DNA of 64,000 bases from Fuerstiella sp041398845. GTDB taxonomy: Bacteria > Planctomycetota > Planctomycetia > Planctomycetales > Planctomycetaceae. A model generated the notes under the pieces. It saw nothing but the letters and a program-made list of their open reading frames with translations. It had not been told where the DNA came from and did not search any database. The translations under genes were made by a program, and so were the position numbers. The stretch is taken from NCBI GenBank assembly GCA_041398845.1, contig JAWKTZ010000014.1, positions 62,001 to 126,000 of the forward strand, read 5' to 3'. Of the stretch, positions 38,313 through 46,740 are shown one piece after another (the stretch's first letter is position 1; the number at the start of each line of letters is the position of its first letter).

Positions 38313-40646
38313 ATGCGTCAGCCGTCCGATAAGTTGATGTGTCTGCTGACGGAACTGAAACTGTGTTCTGTTGCAGACCTCGAAGCCTGCGAACCGCGCG
38401 TTCGCAGATTGTGCCACGACCTGCCGGACTTCGATTCCGTCTGGATCGACGCGCTGGTTCAGCAACAAACGCTTACTCCATGGCAGGCCGACGTACTGCA
38501 CTCACGCTCGCCGTCACGGCTGCTGGTCGAAGAGTTTTCTCTGCGGGATCAGATCGGAAATCACAGTTACCATGCGGTGTCAATGACGACGGGCCGCCAT
38601 GTCGTCCTTCATCAACTGCGGACCAATGCGTCTGCTGCAGACGCCCATTCGGCATGGCTGCGGCTGCAGTTGTCACGCCTCGAAGAAGTCAATGCAACGG
38701 CTCCCCCCTGTCTGGAACTTCCTCGCCGGATTGTGTGTCGCACTGAAACGGGCGGCAACGCCGTCAGTTATTTGGCCAGCGGGTTTGTTCCGGGCTGGAA
38801 CGTTCAGGAGCTGCTGATTCGAGGTGGTCGAATGCCGTGGCCGGTGGTTGCCGAAATCGGACGACAACTGCTGTCTGCACTGAGCTGGATGGAAGAACAC
38901 GGATTGGTCCATGGCGACATTCACCTGCAGAATATTCGGCTGACTCCGCAGGGCCAGGCAGTTCTTGTGTCCACGATGTGTCATCCGCTGGCTCGACAGG
39001 GACTGTCGCTCACGGCCGAACTGCGGCTGAACGATGTGGACACACTGGCTCCGGAACGAGTCGGAAGCGGCATGGTGGCCAATGCCAGGAGTGAACTGTA
39101 CGCCGTGGGCTGCGTATTGTGGCAAATGCTGACGGCGCGACCGCCCTTTCTGTCTGCGGACCCCGTGAGCAAAGTCCTGCAGTCTCAGAATCGCGATATC
39201 GCGGACGTTCGCAGTCTGGTGCCCGACTGCCCGGACGAAATGGCACGACTGATTCATAACCTGGTGCGCCGCAGTCCGGAACTTCGTCCGGAATCCGCAG
39301 CCGCAGCCGTTGAAAAGTGGCGTGCTCTGCCGGTCACGGGAAATCACCGCACGCGGCGACTGCTGAGTTCGATGCCCGATCGTTCCCGTCACACGATGTC
39401 GCTGCGAACTCAGAGTACCCACCGCCGCAGTCGAATGGCGACTGTGCTGACAACGTCGCTGATGATCGCAGCCTTCACGGGATACGGCATTCAGCGAGGT
39501 CTGTTGCCGGGGCCGTTGACACTGTCCAGGTCCGTGTCGCGGCCGGAAACCACGACAGACTCAGAACACCGCCCGGACATCACCGTCAGCACACACGAAG
39601 TCGGTCCGTTCAACAGTCCGGTCAACAGTCCGGTCGATGGTCTGTTGAACATGCCTCAGCCCGACGCGGCCGGAGTGGTCGTGTTGCAGTCAGGGAGGAC
39701 GTATGAAGCGGCCGATCTGGAGTTCGCCGGTGTCATGCATATTGAATCCACCGGTGTTGACAACGCAATCGTTCTGGTCAGCACGTCAAAACCATGGCGA
39801 CTGACTGCATCCCAGATTGTTCTGTCCCATGTGAGCGTACAAACCGATCGTGCTGCGGAAAGGATGCACGGCGGGGCTGCGGAGAATCGTTCCGTCGCTG
39901 CGATCCTGTGTGAATGTGACGTGCTGTCGGTGGATCATTGTCTGTTGGATTCCGGCAGTGGAAACGGACGTGATCGAGCGCTCCTGTGGGAAGCTCACAC
40001 GGCTGTGACCTCTGTCGTGTCAGTCTCCAACAGTGTGTTCTCCGGCAGCGGTTATGGACTGTGGCTGAGCCAGCCGCCCGCTCGCTGCAGACTGAATAAT
40101 GTACTGGTGACGAGTCGTCGAGCCGCAGTGCGCTGCGATGTTCAGGAGCGAGGTCGGGGCACGGTGCGACTGAACGTGCATCGAGTGACGCAGGCCGACA
40201 ATGTAAGTTTTCTGGATGTTGTGCTGCTGCCGTCAAACGAACGGCGATCGTCCGATACCGTTCAGGTGGTGATGGAATGTGGCGAGTCCGTTCTGGCTGC
40301 ACAGACAGCACTGGTTCAGTTTGCGGGACCGGCTGACTGGCCCCTGTCGAACGCGTCCGTCGAATTCCTGTTGCCGGAACGCGGCAATCCCACGATCGTC
40401 CCGCCCGATGTCAGTACGGCAGTGGGATTCGATCATGCTCTGCAGACCGTGGTTGCGTTGCCGGAGACTCAGGTGCGAGCAGAAGCGTTGCTGATTGCCG
40501 TTCCGATCTTCCACAACGCCGGCCCGCCCACGGATGCGTCACCGTTTGCCCCCTTCGAACTGCAGGACTACGAAGGCCCAAAACTCAACCCACGCCTGCC
40601 CGGGATCGATGTCGCCGCTCTGCCTGTGGCTTTCCCCATTCAATAG
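38313..40646 (+). CDS. Membrane-anchored pseudokinase with C-terminal beta-helix-like domain
   Basis: A 777-residue protein with a kinase-like N-terminal half. HGDIHLQN (residues 200-207) matches the catalytic loop with Asp202 and Asn207, and LAPER (246-250) matches the APE motif. The VAIK lysine is not visible (the strand reads RHVVLHQL) and the DFG position reads VST. With two key residues missing it is probably a pseudokinase. A basic linker leads to one membrane helix (about 374-394), and the exterior part (about 430-760) has short beta-strands and turn patterns of a right-handed beta-helix. A leading helical region (about 1-75) may be the bound domain seen in related planctomycete kinases. 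A sensor or scaffold role is inferred. It is a single gene between mscS and the dehydrogenase. Confidence 0.78.
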   Translation: MRQPSDKLMCLLTELKLCSVADLEACEPRVRRLCHDLPDFDSVWIDALVQQQTLTPWQADVLHSRSPSRLLVEEFSLRDQIGNHSYHAVSMTTGRHVVLHQLRTNASAADAHSAWLRLQLSRLEEVNATAPPCLELPRRIVCRTETGGNAVSYLASGFVPGWNVQELLIRGGRMPWPVVAEIGRQLLSALSWMEEHGLVHGDIHLQNIRLTPQGQAVLVSTMCHPLARQGLSLTAELRLNDVDTLAPERVGSGMVANARSELYAVGCVLWQMLTARPPFLSADPVSKVLQSQNRDIADVRSLVPDCPDEMARLIHNLVRRSPELRPESAAAAVEKWRALPVTGNHRTRRLLSSMPDRSRHTMSLRTQSTHRRSRMATVLTTSLMIAAFTGYGIQRGLLPGPLTLSRSVSRPETTTDSEHRPDITVSTHEVGPFNSPVNSPVDGLLNMPQPDAAGVVVLQSGRTYEAADLEFAGVMHIESTGVDNAIVLVSTSKPWRLTASQIVLSHVSVQTDRAAERMHGGAAENRSVAAILCECDVLSVDHCLLDSGSGNGRDRALLWEAHTAVTSVVSVSNSVFSGSGYGLWLSQPPARCRLNNVLVTSRRAAVRCDVQERGRGTVRLNVHRVTQADNVSFLDVVLLPSNERRSSDTVQVVMECGESVLAAQTALVQFAGPADWPLSNASVEFLLPERGNPTIVPPDVSTAVGFDHALQTVVALPETQVRAEALLIAVPIFHNAGPPTDASPFAPFELQDYEGPKLNPRLPGIDVAALPVAFPIQ

Positions 40647-40800
40647 ACATCAGCGATTCAATAACAGCGTCGGCGCGACAGGGGCCGCAATTGCTCGCTC
40701 GAAAATGCCACACTTGCGACCAGGGCGACGCTGAGTCAGAATGCCGCCGCTGCCGCTCAGCCGTTCCGGACTTCTGCATCTCCTTGAAATTCCATTGCAC

Positions 40801-41829
40801 ATGAAAGCCATTCAACTTCAGAAACCCAGACACTTTGAATATGTCGACATCGCAGATCCGGGCCGTCCGGGGCCTGGGCAGGCAATGGTGCGAACTCACA
40901 GAATGGGAATCTGCGGAACCGATATCAGTGGGTTTCTGGGGAAAATGCCATTTTTCAGCTATCCGAGAATTCCCGGTCATGAACTGGGAGTCGAAGTTGT
41001 TGCTGTGGGTGACGGTGTGACAAACGTTCAGGTCGGAGATCGCTGCAGCGTCGAGCCGTATATGAACTGTGGGATGTGTTACGCGTGTCGAAAAGGCAAC
41101 GGCAACTGCTGCGAAACACTGAATGTGATCGGCGTGATGGTGGATGGCGGCCTGTGCGAACGATTTCTGATTCGAGCTGAAAAGCTGCATCCGTCAAACA
41201 GGCTTTCGATGGAGCAGCTTGCCCTGGTGGAGACTCTGGCAATCGGTTGTCATGCCAATGATCGAGGTAACCCGCAACGCGGCGACCATGCCTTGATCAT
41301 TGGAGCTGGTCCGATTGGTCTGGCCACTTTGGAATTTGCCAGACTCACCGGAGCGTCTATCACCGTGATGGACATGAATGCGGACCGACTTGCCTTCTGC
41401 CGAACAAACTACAACATCGACCATACGATTGAATTTAAAGGGGACGGCAGCGAAATGGAACAGGTACTGGCCGCCACCAACGGCGACAAATACGCCGTCG
41501 TCACCGATGCCACGGGCAGCAACAAATCAATGTCCAACGCGCTGACTTACGTGGCTCATACCGGTTCTTTGGTCTATGTCGGAATTACAACTCAGGAAGT
41601 CAGCTTTCTGCATCCCACACTGCACAAACCGGAGATCACTCTAAAGGCTTCCCGAAACGCTCTGCCGTCGGACTTTGGCCGCATCATTGCACTCATTGAA
41701 AACGGCACCATCAATACAGATCCCTGGATTACCCATCGAACGACCTTTGATACCGTCGTTGCTGACTTTGAACGCCTGACGAAGCCGGAAACCGGTGTCA
41801 TCAAAGCGGTGATCACCGTCGCGGATTAG
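40801..41829 (+). CDS. Zinc-dependent medium-chain dehydrogenase (sugar-acid/polyol or threonine type)
   Basis: A 342-residue MDR-superfamily dehydrogenase. Catalytic zinc ligands are visible as Cys38 (GICGTD), His60-Glu61 (PGHE) and Glu144. Structural zinc is bound by Cys90, 93, 96 and 104. The NAD(P) site is GAGPIG (168-173). Relatives oxidise L-threonine, L-idonate, sorbitol or galactonate-type substrates, and sequence alone does not decide between these. The ATG at 40801 is preferred to an upstream one at 40741, whose extra 20 residues do not fit the family. It precedes a tagaturonate-epimerase-like gene by about 220 bp and a UbiD-type gene, all on the same strand, which suggests a catabolic cluster for a sugar acid. 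Confidence 0.88.
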   Translation: MKAIQLQKPRHFEYVDIADPGRPGPGQAMVRTHRMGICGTDISGFLGKMPFFSYPRIPGHELGVEVVAVGDGVTNVQVGDRCSVEPYMNCGMCYACRKGNGNCCETLNVIGVMVDGGLCERFLIRAEKLHPSNRLSMEQLALVETLAIGCHANDRGNPQRGDHALIIGAGPIGLATLEFARLTGASITVMDMNADRLAFCRTNYNIDHTIEFKGDGSEMEQVLAATNGDKYAVVTDATGSNKSMSNALTYVAHTGSLVYVGITTQEVSFLHPTLHKPEITLKASRNALPSDFGRIIALIENGTINTDPWITHRTTFDTVVADFERLTKPETGVIKAVITVAD

Positions 41830-42051
41830 TCGCAGTGTTCAACGTCACTTGTCCCGTCAAGTAACTCGCAGCCCGTTTGTTAATCTGTCCGTTTAGCTCG
41901 TGGCCGTCCGGCCCGGCTGTCGACAAAATGATGGCCTGTCGGCTGCGGGTCAAACGAGTCCTCGATTTCGGTGAACATGTTCACAAGCGTTCTGTGAATA
42001 ACGCGGCAAACATTTTTCCCTGACAGATCAACATAGAAACGTTGGCTCACT

Positions 42052-43317
42052 ATGAAATGCGTACCTCTGGGACTGGCTCCATCGTTTGGATTCGGTGATC
42101 GTATCGGTCTGGCAACACCCGGCCACGTGGAAGCCATGAATCGTGCGGGAAGCGGAATTGAACCGATCTATCCGCAACAGTCCATTCGTGAAATGACACG
42201 AACCCAGCGCACGGCAACACAGGTTATGGAGGACGCACTGAACGGTGCCGAGGCTGCGGGCTGGACCGGAAAGATCGGCGCCGATGCGGATCATCTGAAG
42301 ACTTTTGCGGACGTTGATGTGACGGCCGCCGTCGGCTTCACATTCTTTACCATCGACCCGTCAGACGATGTGGACCAGGCTGCCGACGATTACAGCGAAG
42401 CCGTCGTTCGCGAGAAGTTTGCCGCTGTCAAAGACGTCGCAGGCTGGTACGACGGATATGTCGGAAAGAACATCACTCTCAATACGGGGACCAGGATTGA
42501 ACTGACTGAACAGGCCTGCATGCGAGCCGCCGTGAAGTACGGCAAAGCGATTGCTCGAGCGTTACGCATGGGTGACTACATCAGAAAGGTTCACGAAGAC
42601 GCCGGCAAGGATTACGAAATTGAATTGTCGGTCGACGAAACGGATCAGCCAACAACTCTGGCCGAACACTACATCATTGCCGATCAGTGTCTTCAGGGCG
42701 GCATGAAACTGGTCAGCCTCGCTCCGCGATTCATCGGTGATCTGGAAAAAGGAGTCGACTACAAAGGCGATCTGAATGCGTTGGAAGTATCTCTGGGAGA
42801 ACACGCCGCGATCGCTCAACTGTTGGGTGGTTATAAGCTGAGTCTGCATTCCGGATCCGACAAGTTGTCCATGTATTCGCTGCTGTCAAAGCAGACACGG
42901 GGACAGTTTCATGTGAAGACTGCGGGCACCAGCTATCTGGAAGCCCTGCGAGTTGTCGCCCGGCACGATGAATTACTGTTCCGACAGATTATTGACTTTG
43001 GACGCAGTCGCTACGATGTCGATAAGGCCACCTATCACGTATCGGCCACTCTGAATTCTGCGCCGGCTCCGGCCGATGTCAGTGACGTCGTGGAACTGGA
43101 ACGCGAATATCTGGAACTCTGGGCAGACGTTCCTGAGGGCAAAGGTTTCACCAAACCCGGTCGACAGATTTTACATTGCACGTTTGGTTCCACCTTAACC
43201 GATGCAACGTTGGGACCTGCCGTGCGATCCGTTCTGGAAAGTCATCCGGATACTTATACAGAAGTTCTGGCCGATCACTTCGAACGCCACCTGCGAGCAT
43301 TGCAGGCGGGAATGTAG
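42052..43317 (+). CDS. Tagaturonate epimerase (UxaE) family protein
   Basis: A 421-residue soluble protein matching the UxaE/tagaturonate epimerase family in length and in characteristic stretches: FGFGDRIGLATPGH near the N-terminus, KIGADADHLKT, GFTFFTIDPSDDVD, YKLSLHSGSDKLS and KTAGTSYLEALRVVA. UxaE converts D-tagaturonate to D-fructuronate in galacturonate breakdown, using a metal bound by His/Asp/Glu residues of a TIM barrel. Here the neighbours are a zinc dehydrogenase and a UbiD-type decarboxylase rather than uxaB/uxaC, so the real substrate may be a different ketouronate or branched sugar acid. The next gene begins 13 bp after the stop, so the two are very likely co-transcribed. Confidence 0.72.
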   Translation: MKCVPLGLAPSFGFGDRIGLATPGHVEAMNRAGSGIEPIYPQQSIREMTRTQRTATQVMEDALNGAEAAGWTGKIGADADHLKTFADVDVTAAVGFTFFTIDPSDDVDQAADDYSEAVVREKFAAVKDVAGWYDGYVGKNITLNTGTRIELTEQACMRAAVKYGKAIARALRMGDYIRKVHEDAGKDYEIELSVDETDQPTTLAEHYIIADQCLQGGMKLVSLAPRFIGDLEKGVDYKGDLNALEVSLGEHAAIAQLLGGYKLSLHSGSDKLSMYSLLSKQTRGQFHVKTAGTSYLEALRVVARHDELLFRQIIDFGRSRYDVDKATYHVSATLNSAPAPADVSDVVELEREYLELWADVPEGKGFTKPGRQILHCTFGSTLTDATLGPAVRSVLESHPDTYTEVLADHFERHLRALQAGM

Positions 43318-43330
43318 GCAGCACACCGTC

Positions 43331-45169
43331 ATGGGCTATCGAAATCTACAGCAGTGCGTCGCCGATCTGAAACGCAACGGACATCTGATCTGCATTCCTG
43401 ACGAAGTTGATGCCAACCTTGAGGCCGCCGAAATTCATCGCCGAGTGTATTCTGCGGGCGGTCCGGCCATCCTGTTTCAGAACGTCAAAGGCTGTCGGTT
43501 TCCGATGGTCAGTAATCTGTTCGGCACCATGGACCGAGCTCGCTTTATCTTTCGCGACGCGCTGGCCGGTGTGGAGACTTTGATTCGGCTGAAGAAGGAT
43601 CCGACAGAAATTCTGCGCCGCCCGCTGCAGATTCCGTCAGTGCTCCGAACACTGATTTCGATGCGACCGGCGAAGCGTTCATCCGGACCAGTGATGGAGT
43701 GCCGGACAACGCTCGACCAGTTACCTCAACTGAAGTGCTGGCCGATGGACGGTGGTGCCTTTGTGACTCTGCCGGAAGTTTACACCGAACATCCTGAACG
43801 CCCCGGATATGTTCACTCCAATCTGGGAATGTATCGTGTTCAGATTTCGGGCAACCAATATCAACCCAATCAACAGGTTGGGCTGCACTATCAGATTCAT
43901 CGCAGTATCGGGCTGCATCATGCGGCAGCTCTGGCCAAAGGACAGGCTCTAAGAGTGAACATTCTTGTCGGAGGTCCGCCCTCCATGGCCGTGGCGGCCG
44001 TCATGCCGCTGCCGGACGGAATTCCGGAAGTCGCTTTTGCCGGAGCGTTATCGCGTCGAGCCGTTCGGATGGTGCGGCAACACAATGCGCCCCTGATCTG
44101 CGCGGAAGCCGACTTCTGCATCAGTGGAACGATCGCGGCCGATCAGCTTCCGGAAGGCCCCTTCGGAGACCATCTGGGCTATTACAGTCTGACTCATGAC
44201 TTTCCTGTGGTGAATGTGGACTGCGTGTATCATCGTCGCGACGCAATCTGGCCGTTTACTGTTGTCGGACGCCCGCCTCAGGAAGATACCGTTTTCGGGG
44301 AACTCATTCACGAACTGACGGGGCCTGCCATTCCCATGGTTTTGCCCGGAGTACACGCGGTTCATGCCGTCGATGCGTCGGGTGTACATCCTTTGCTTCT
44401 GGCAATTGGCAGTGAACGCTACGTCCCCTATGCCGCCGAACGCCAGCCGATGGAACTGCTCACCAATGCCAACGCCATTCTTGGCCAGGGACAACTATCG
44501 CTGGCCAAGTATCTGATCATGGCCGCTCATGAAGACAACCCCGCGCTGGATATCAACGACGTCGAAGCATTCTTCTGCCACGTTCTGGAACGCGTCGATC
44601 TGACTCGTGACCTGCACTTTCAAACCAGCACCACAATTGACACACTGGACTACACCGGCAGTGGTCTGAACCAGGGATCAAAGCTGGTGCTCGCCGCCGC
44701 AGGATTGCCCAAACGGACGTTGCCTCAGGAAATCCCGTCCGGTTTGTGGTTGCCGGAAGGATTTTCGAAACCGCAGCTCTGTTTCCCCGGAGTTCTGGCA
44801 ATCACCGCTCCGCCGTGGTCCGTTGGTGCCAACGCAGACGATCCGGTCGCTGCGGAATTCTGCGACCGCGTTCCCGGCGACGCCGCGTTGAATGCATTTC
44901 CACTCGTCGTGTTGTGTGATGACAGCCAATTCGTCGCGCAATCGTTGGCCAACTTTCTGTGGGTCACGTTCACGCGATCCAACCCGGCGACGGACGTTTA
45001 CGGCATCGACAGTTTTGTAAAGCACAAGCATTGGGGCTGCACCGGCAGTCTTGTCATCGACGCAAGAATCAAGCCTCACATGCCGCCCCCGCTGGAACCA
45101 GATCCGGCCGTCTCAAAACACGTCGACCGTCTGTTCGCAACAGGTGGACCTCTGCACAAAATCTGCTGA
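43331..45169 (+). CDS. UbiD family decarboxylase
   Basis: A 612-residue member of the UbiD family, which (de)carboxylates aromatic or unsaturated acids with the prenylated-flavin cofactor made by UbiX. Seen here are the MxxNxxGTxxR-like stretch near residue 70 (MVSNLFGTMDR), the LGMYRVQ...HYQIHRS core, GPFGDHLGYYS with the conserved acidic residue before it (EGPFGD), and HHRRDAIWPFTVVGRPP-type sequence. The ATG at 43331 is used because the open frame upstream overlaps the epimerase gene and lacks homology-like sequence. At 612 residues it is longer than typical UbiD (about 490), with an extended C-terminal part. Its pairing with an epimerase-like gene is unusual. No ubiX is seen in this window. 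Confidence 0.85.
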   Translation: MGYRNLQQCVADLKRNGHLICIPDEVDANLEAAEIHRRVYSAGGPAILFQNVKGCRFPMVSNLFGTMDRARFIFRDALAGVETLIRLKKDPTEILRRPLQIPSVLRTLISMRPAKRSSGPVMECRTTLDQLPQLKCWPMDGGAFVTLPEVYTEHPERPGYVHSNLGMYRVQISGNQYQPNQQVGLHYQIHRSIGLHHAAALAKGQALRVNILVGGPPSMAVAAVMPLPDGIPEVAFAGALSRRAVRMVRQHNAPLICAEADFCISGTIAADQLPEGPFGDHLGYYSLTHDFPVVNVDCVYHRRDAIWPFTVVGRPPQEDTVFGELIHELTGPAIPMVLPGVHAVHAVDASGVHPLLLAIGSERYVPYAAERQPMELLTNANAILGQGQLSLAKYLIMAAHEDNPALDINDVEAFFCHVLERVDLTRDLHFQTSTTIDTLDYTGSGLNQGSKLVLAAAGLPKRTLPQEIPSGLWLPEGFSKPQLCFPGVLAITAPPWSVGANADDPVAAEFCDRVPGDAALNAFPLVVLCDDSQFVAQSLANFLWVTFTRSNPATDVYGIDSFVKHKHWGCTGSLVIDARIKPHMPPPLEPDPAVSKHVDRLFATGGPLHKIC

Positions 45170-45286
45170 CGATCCAGCGCGCCCCGCACTTCCGGTTACG
45201 CTGCTTGACATGGGACCGCCCCGGGCACGGCCGTCAGAGGTGTGTTATTGAGTGTCTGAATGTGCCAACGAGTCGACGTTCAATGC

Positions 45287-45388
45287 CAATACCGTTCAAG
45301 ATGTCGTGGGAGTCGCCAGACTTCCCGCAAAAACACAGGGATCTCCGGCGAGATCCACTACATGATTCCCGTTCGTTGAACGGTATTG
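45287..45388. repeat. 13-bp inverted repeat between convergent genes
   Basis: CAATACCGTTCAA (45287-45299) is repeated exactly inverted as TTGAACGGTATTG (45376-45388), with 76 bp between them. It sits in the 236-bp gap between the convergent UbiD and MarR genes. It could be a long-loop stem near the 3' ends or a binding-site pair; there is no T-run to mark it as a terminator. Confidence 0.55.
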
Positions 45389-45405
45389 CGATCAATACGA
45401 ACTCG

Positions 45406-45960
45406 TTAGCTGTCCACGGCGCGTGGCACTGGATTCACTGGGATTGCATCGTCAGTCACCGTGTCCCCCGGCCCCACATCAAGTTCCGGGGTGAGTACCG
45501 GAGCGGCATCGATGCCGTCAGCGTCCATCAGGTGAACAACTCGTTCCAGTGCTCTGAGCAACCCCAGACACTCAATCGGATCCAGAGATTCCAGTCGCTG
45601 GAGGAACTGTTCATGAAGTGGAGTGGGCAGGTTTTCCAGCCGCTGCCAGCCTTCGTCTGTCAGTGACACGCAGACTCGTCTGCGATCAGTACTGTTGCGT
45701 TCGCGAATGATGTACCCGCATTTTTCCAGACGATCCAGAATCCGTGAGACGGTCGGAGCCGACAACTGAACGGCCTTCGCGATCATCACCACCGTGACTT
45801 CAGTGTCCCGGGGAAACTCAGACACGGCTTTCAGGCACAACATCTGCGGTACGCTCACGCCCCCGTGCTTCCCCACTGTGCGCGAATGCTGCGAGGTCCG
45901 GCGAATGATTCGGCGAATCGCTCGCAGAATCTGGAACCCAATCCTGTCTTCCTGTTGCAT
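45406..45960 (-). CDS. MarR family transcriptional regulator (candidate ectoine regulator)
   Basis: A 184-residue winged-helix regulator. The DNA-recognition helix region reads VQLSAPTVSRILDRLEKCGYI, followed by the wing DRRRVCVSLTDEG, the MarR hallmark. A C-terminal extension of about 35 residues rich in Pro/Asp is not typical. Its gene follows marC by 48 bp at the end of the ect cluster. EctR regulators of ectoine operons in several bacteria are MarR-type but usually sit upstream of ectA, so calling this EctR is an inference from proximity. MarR proteins bind as dimers to palindromic sites; I could not define such a site upstream of ectA. Confidence 0.88.
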   Translation of the reverse strand: MQQEDRIGFQILRAIRRIIRRTSQHSRTVGKHGGVSVPQMLCLKAVSEFPRDTEVTVVMIAKAVQLSAPTVSRILDRLEKCGYIIRERNSTDRRRVCVSLTDEGWQRLENLPTPLHEQFLQRLESLDPIECLGLLRALERVVHLMDADGIDAAPVLTPELDVGPGDTVTDDAIPVNPVPRAVDS

Positions 45961-46008
45961 GAGTCTGTTTCAGTTCGTGGCGATACCGAAGATGGCGGAT
46001 GACATTGG

Positions 46009-46629
46009 TTATGTCTGCCACAGTTCAATGCCCTTCATCAGCATTTCCACGGCAATTGTCCCGATGACCAGCGCCGATGCTCGACCCACCGCTTCGACAT
46101 AACGTTCGACAAGCTGTTCGTTTCGCTCATGAACATAATCAAAAAGTGACTTCATCGCTATCAACAGCAGGCAACTGATGAATAACGCAATGCCAATGGA
46201 CAGCCATGCCAGCGGGATCGGCAGTTCGGAACCCGCCAGTACACTCGCACTGATCGTCCCTGGCCCGATCATGATCGGCATGGCAATGGATCCGGCCAGG
46301 TGAGCCCCGTCACCTCGAAGCTGACAGATCATCTCGGCTCCGATCACAATGTAGCGAATCGCGATAATCAGAAACACAAGCCCGCCGAAAATCAGGAACG
46401 CGGCAAATCGCACCTGCAGCACGCTGGAAAAGAATCGGTCTCCCGCCCAGGCGAAGAATGCGAACGTCAATCCGCTGATGATGAAGGCTCGAATAATCAC
46501 CGTACCGAACGTTCTGGCCGGCAGAGTACTCATCACATCATGCAGATAGGCGCTCATCAGCAGCGGGTTAAACAGGACCAGCATCAGCACGATACTGTCG
46601 ATAAAGCGATCAGTGTCCATCGCGGCCAT
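46009..46629 (-). CDS. MarC/UPF0056 family integral membrane protein
   Basis: About 206 residues with six hydrophobic segments and MarC-type features: FNPLLMSAYLHDVM near the N-terminus, FAAFLIFGGLVFLIIAIRYI, SIAMPIMIGPGTISASVL (the conserved P-x-x-x-GPG loop) and a C-terminal VIGTIAVEMLMKGIELW. The physiological role of the family is uncertain, and it is no longer linked to multiple antibiotic resistance. The ATG at 46629 is preferred to a TTG at 46635. It is separated from ectD by a hairpin repeat that could end ect transcription, so it may have its own promoter or depend on read-through. Confidence 0.85.
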   Translation of the reverse strand: MAAMDTDRFIDSIVLMLVLFNPLLMSAYLHDVMSTLPARTFGTVIIRAFIISGLTFAFFAWAGDRFFSSVLQVRFAAFLIFGGLVFLIIAIRYIVIGAEMICQLRGDGAHLAGSIAMPIMIGPGTISASVLAGSELPIPLAWLSIGIALFISCLLLIAMKSLFDYVHERNEQLVERYVEAVGRASALVIGTIAVEMLMKGIELWQT

Positions 46630-46642
46630 GAGCAATCTTCTG

Positions 46643-46740
46643 GAGGCTATCTGAAAAAGGGGTCTGACCCTTTGAAGGGCGGTGAAATTGCAGTCATTTC
46701 GGCTGCCCGGAGAGGGTCAGACCCCTTTTCAGATAGCCTC
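46643..46740 (-). repeat. Hairpin repeat copy B, abutting the ectD stop codon
   Basis: A 98-bp element with near-perfect terminal inverted repeats: GAGGCTATCTGAAAAAGGGG at one end and CCCCTTTTCAGATAGCCTC at the other, with the inner arms GGTCTGACCCT/AGAGGGTCAGACC. It occupies almost the whole ectD-marC gap. The last G of the ectD TAG stop is the first base of the repeat, as in copy A. Its stem plus T-run could terminate transcription in either direction. Confidence 0.9.
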
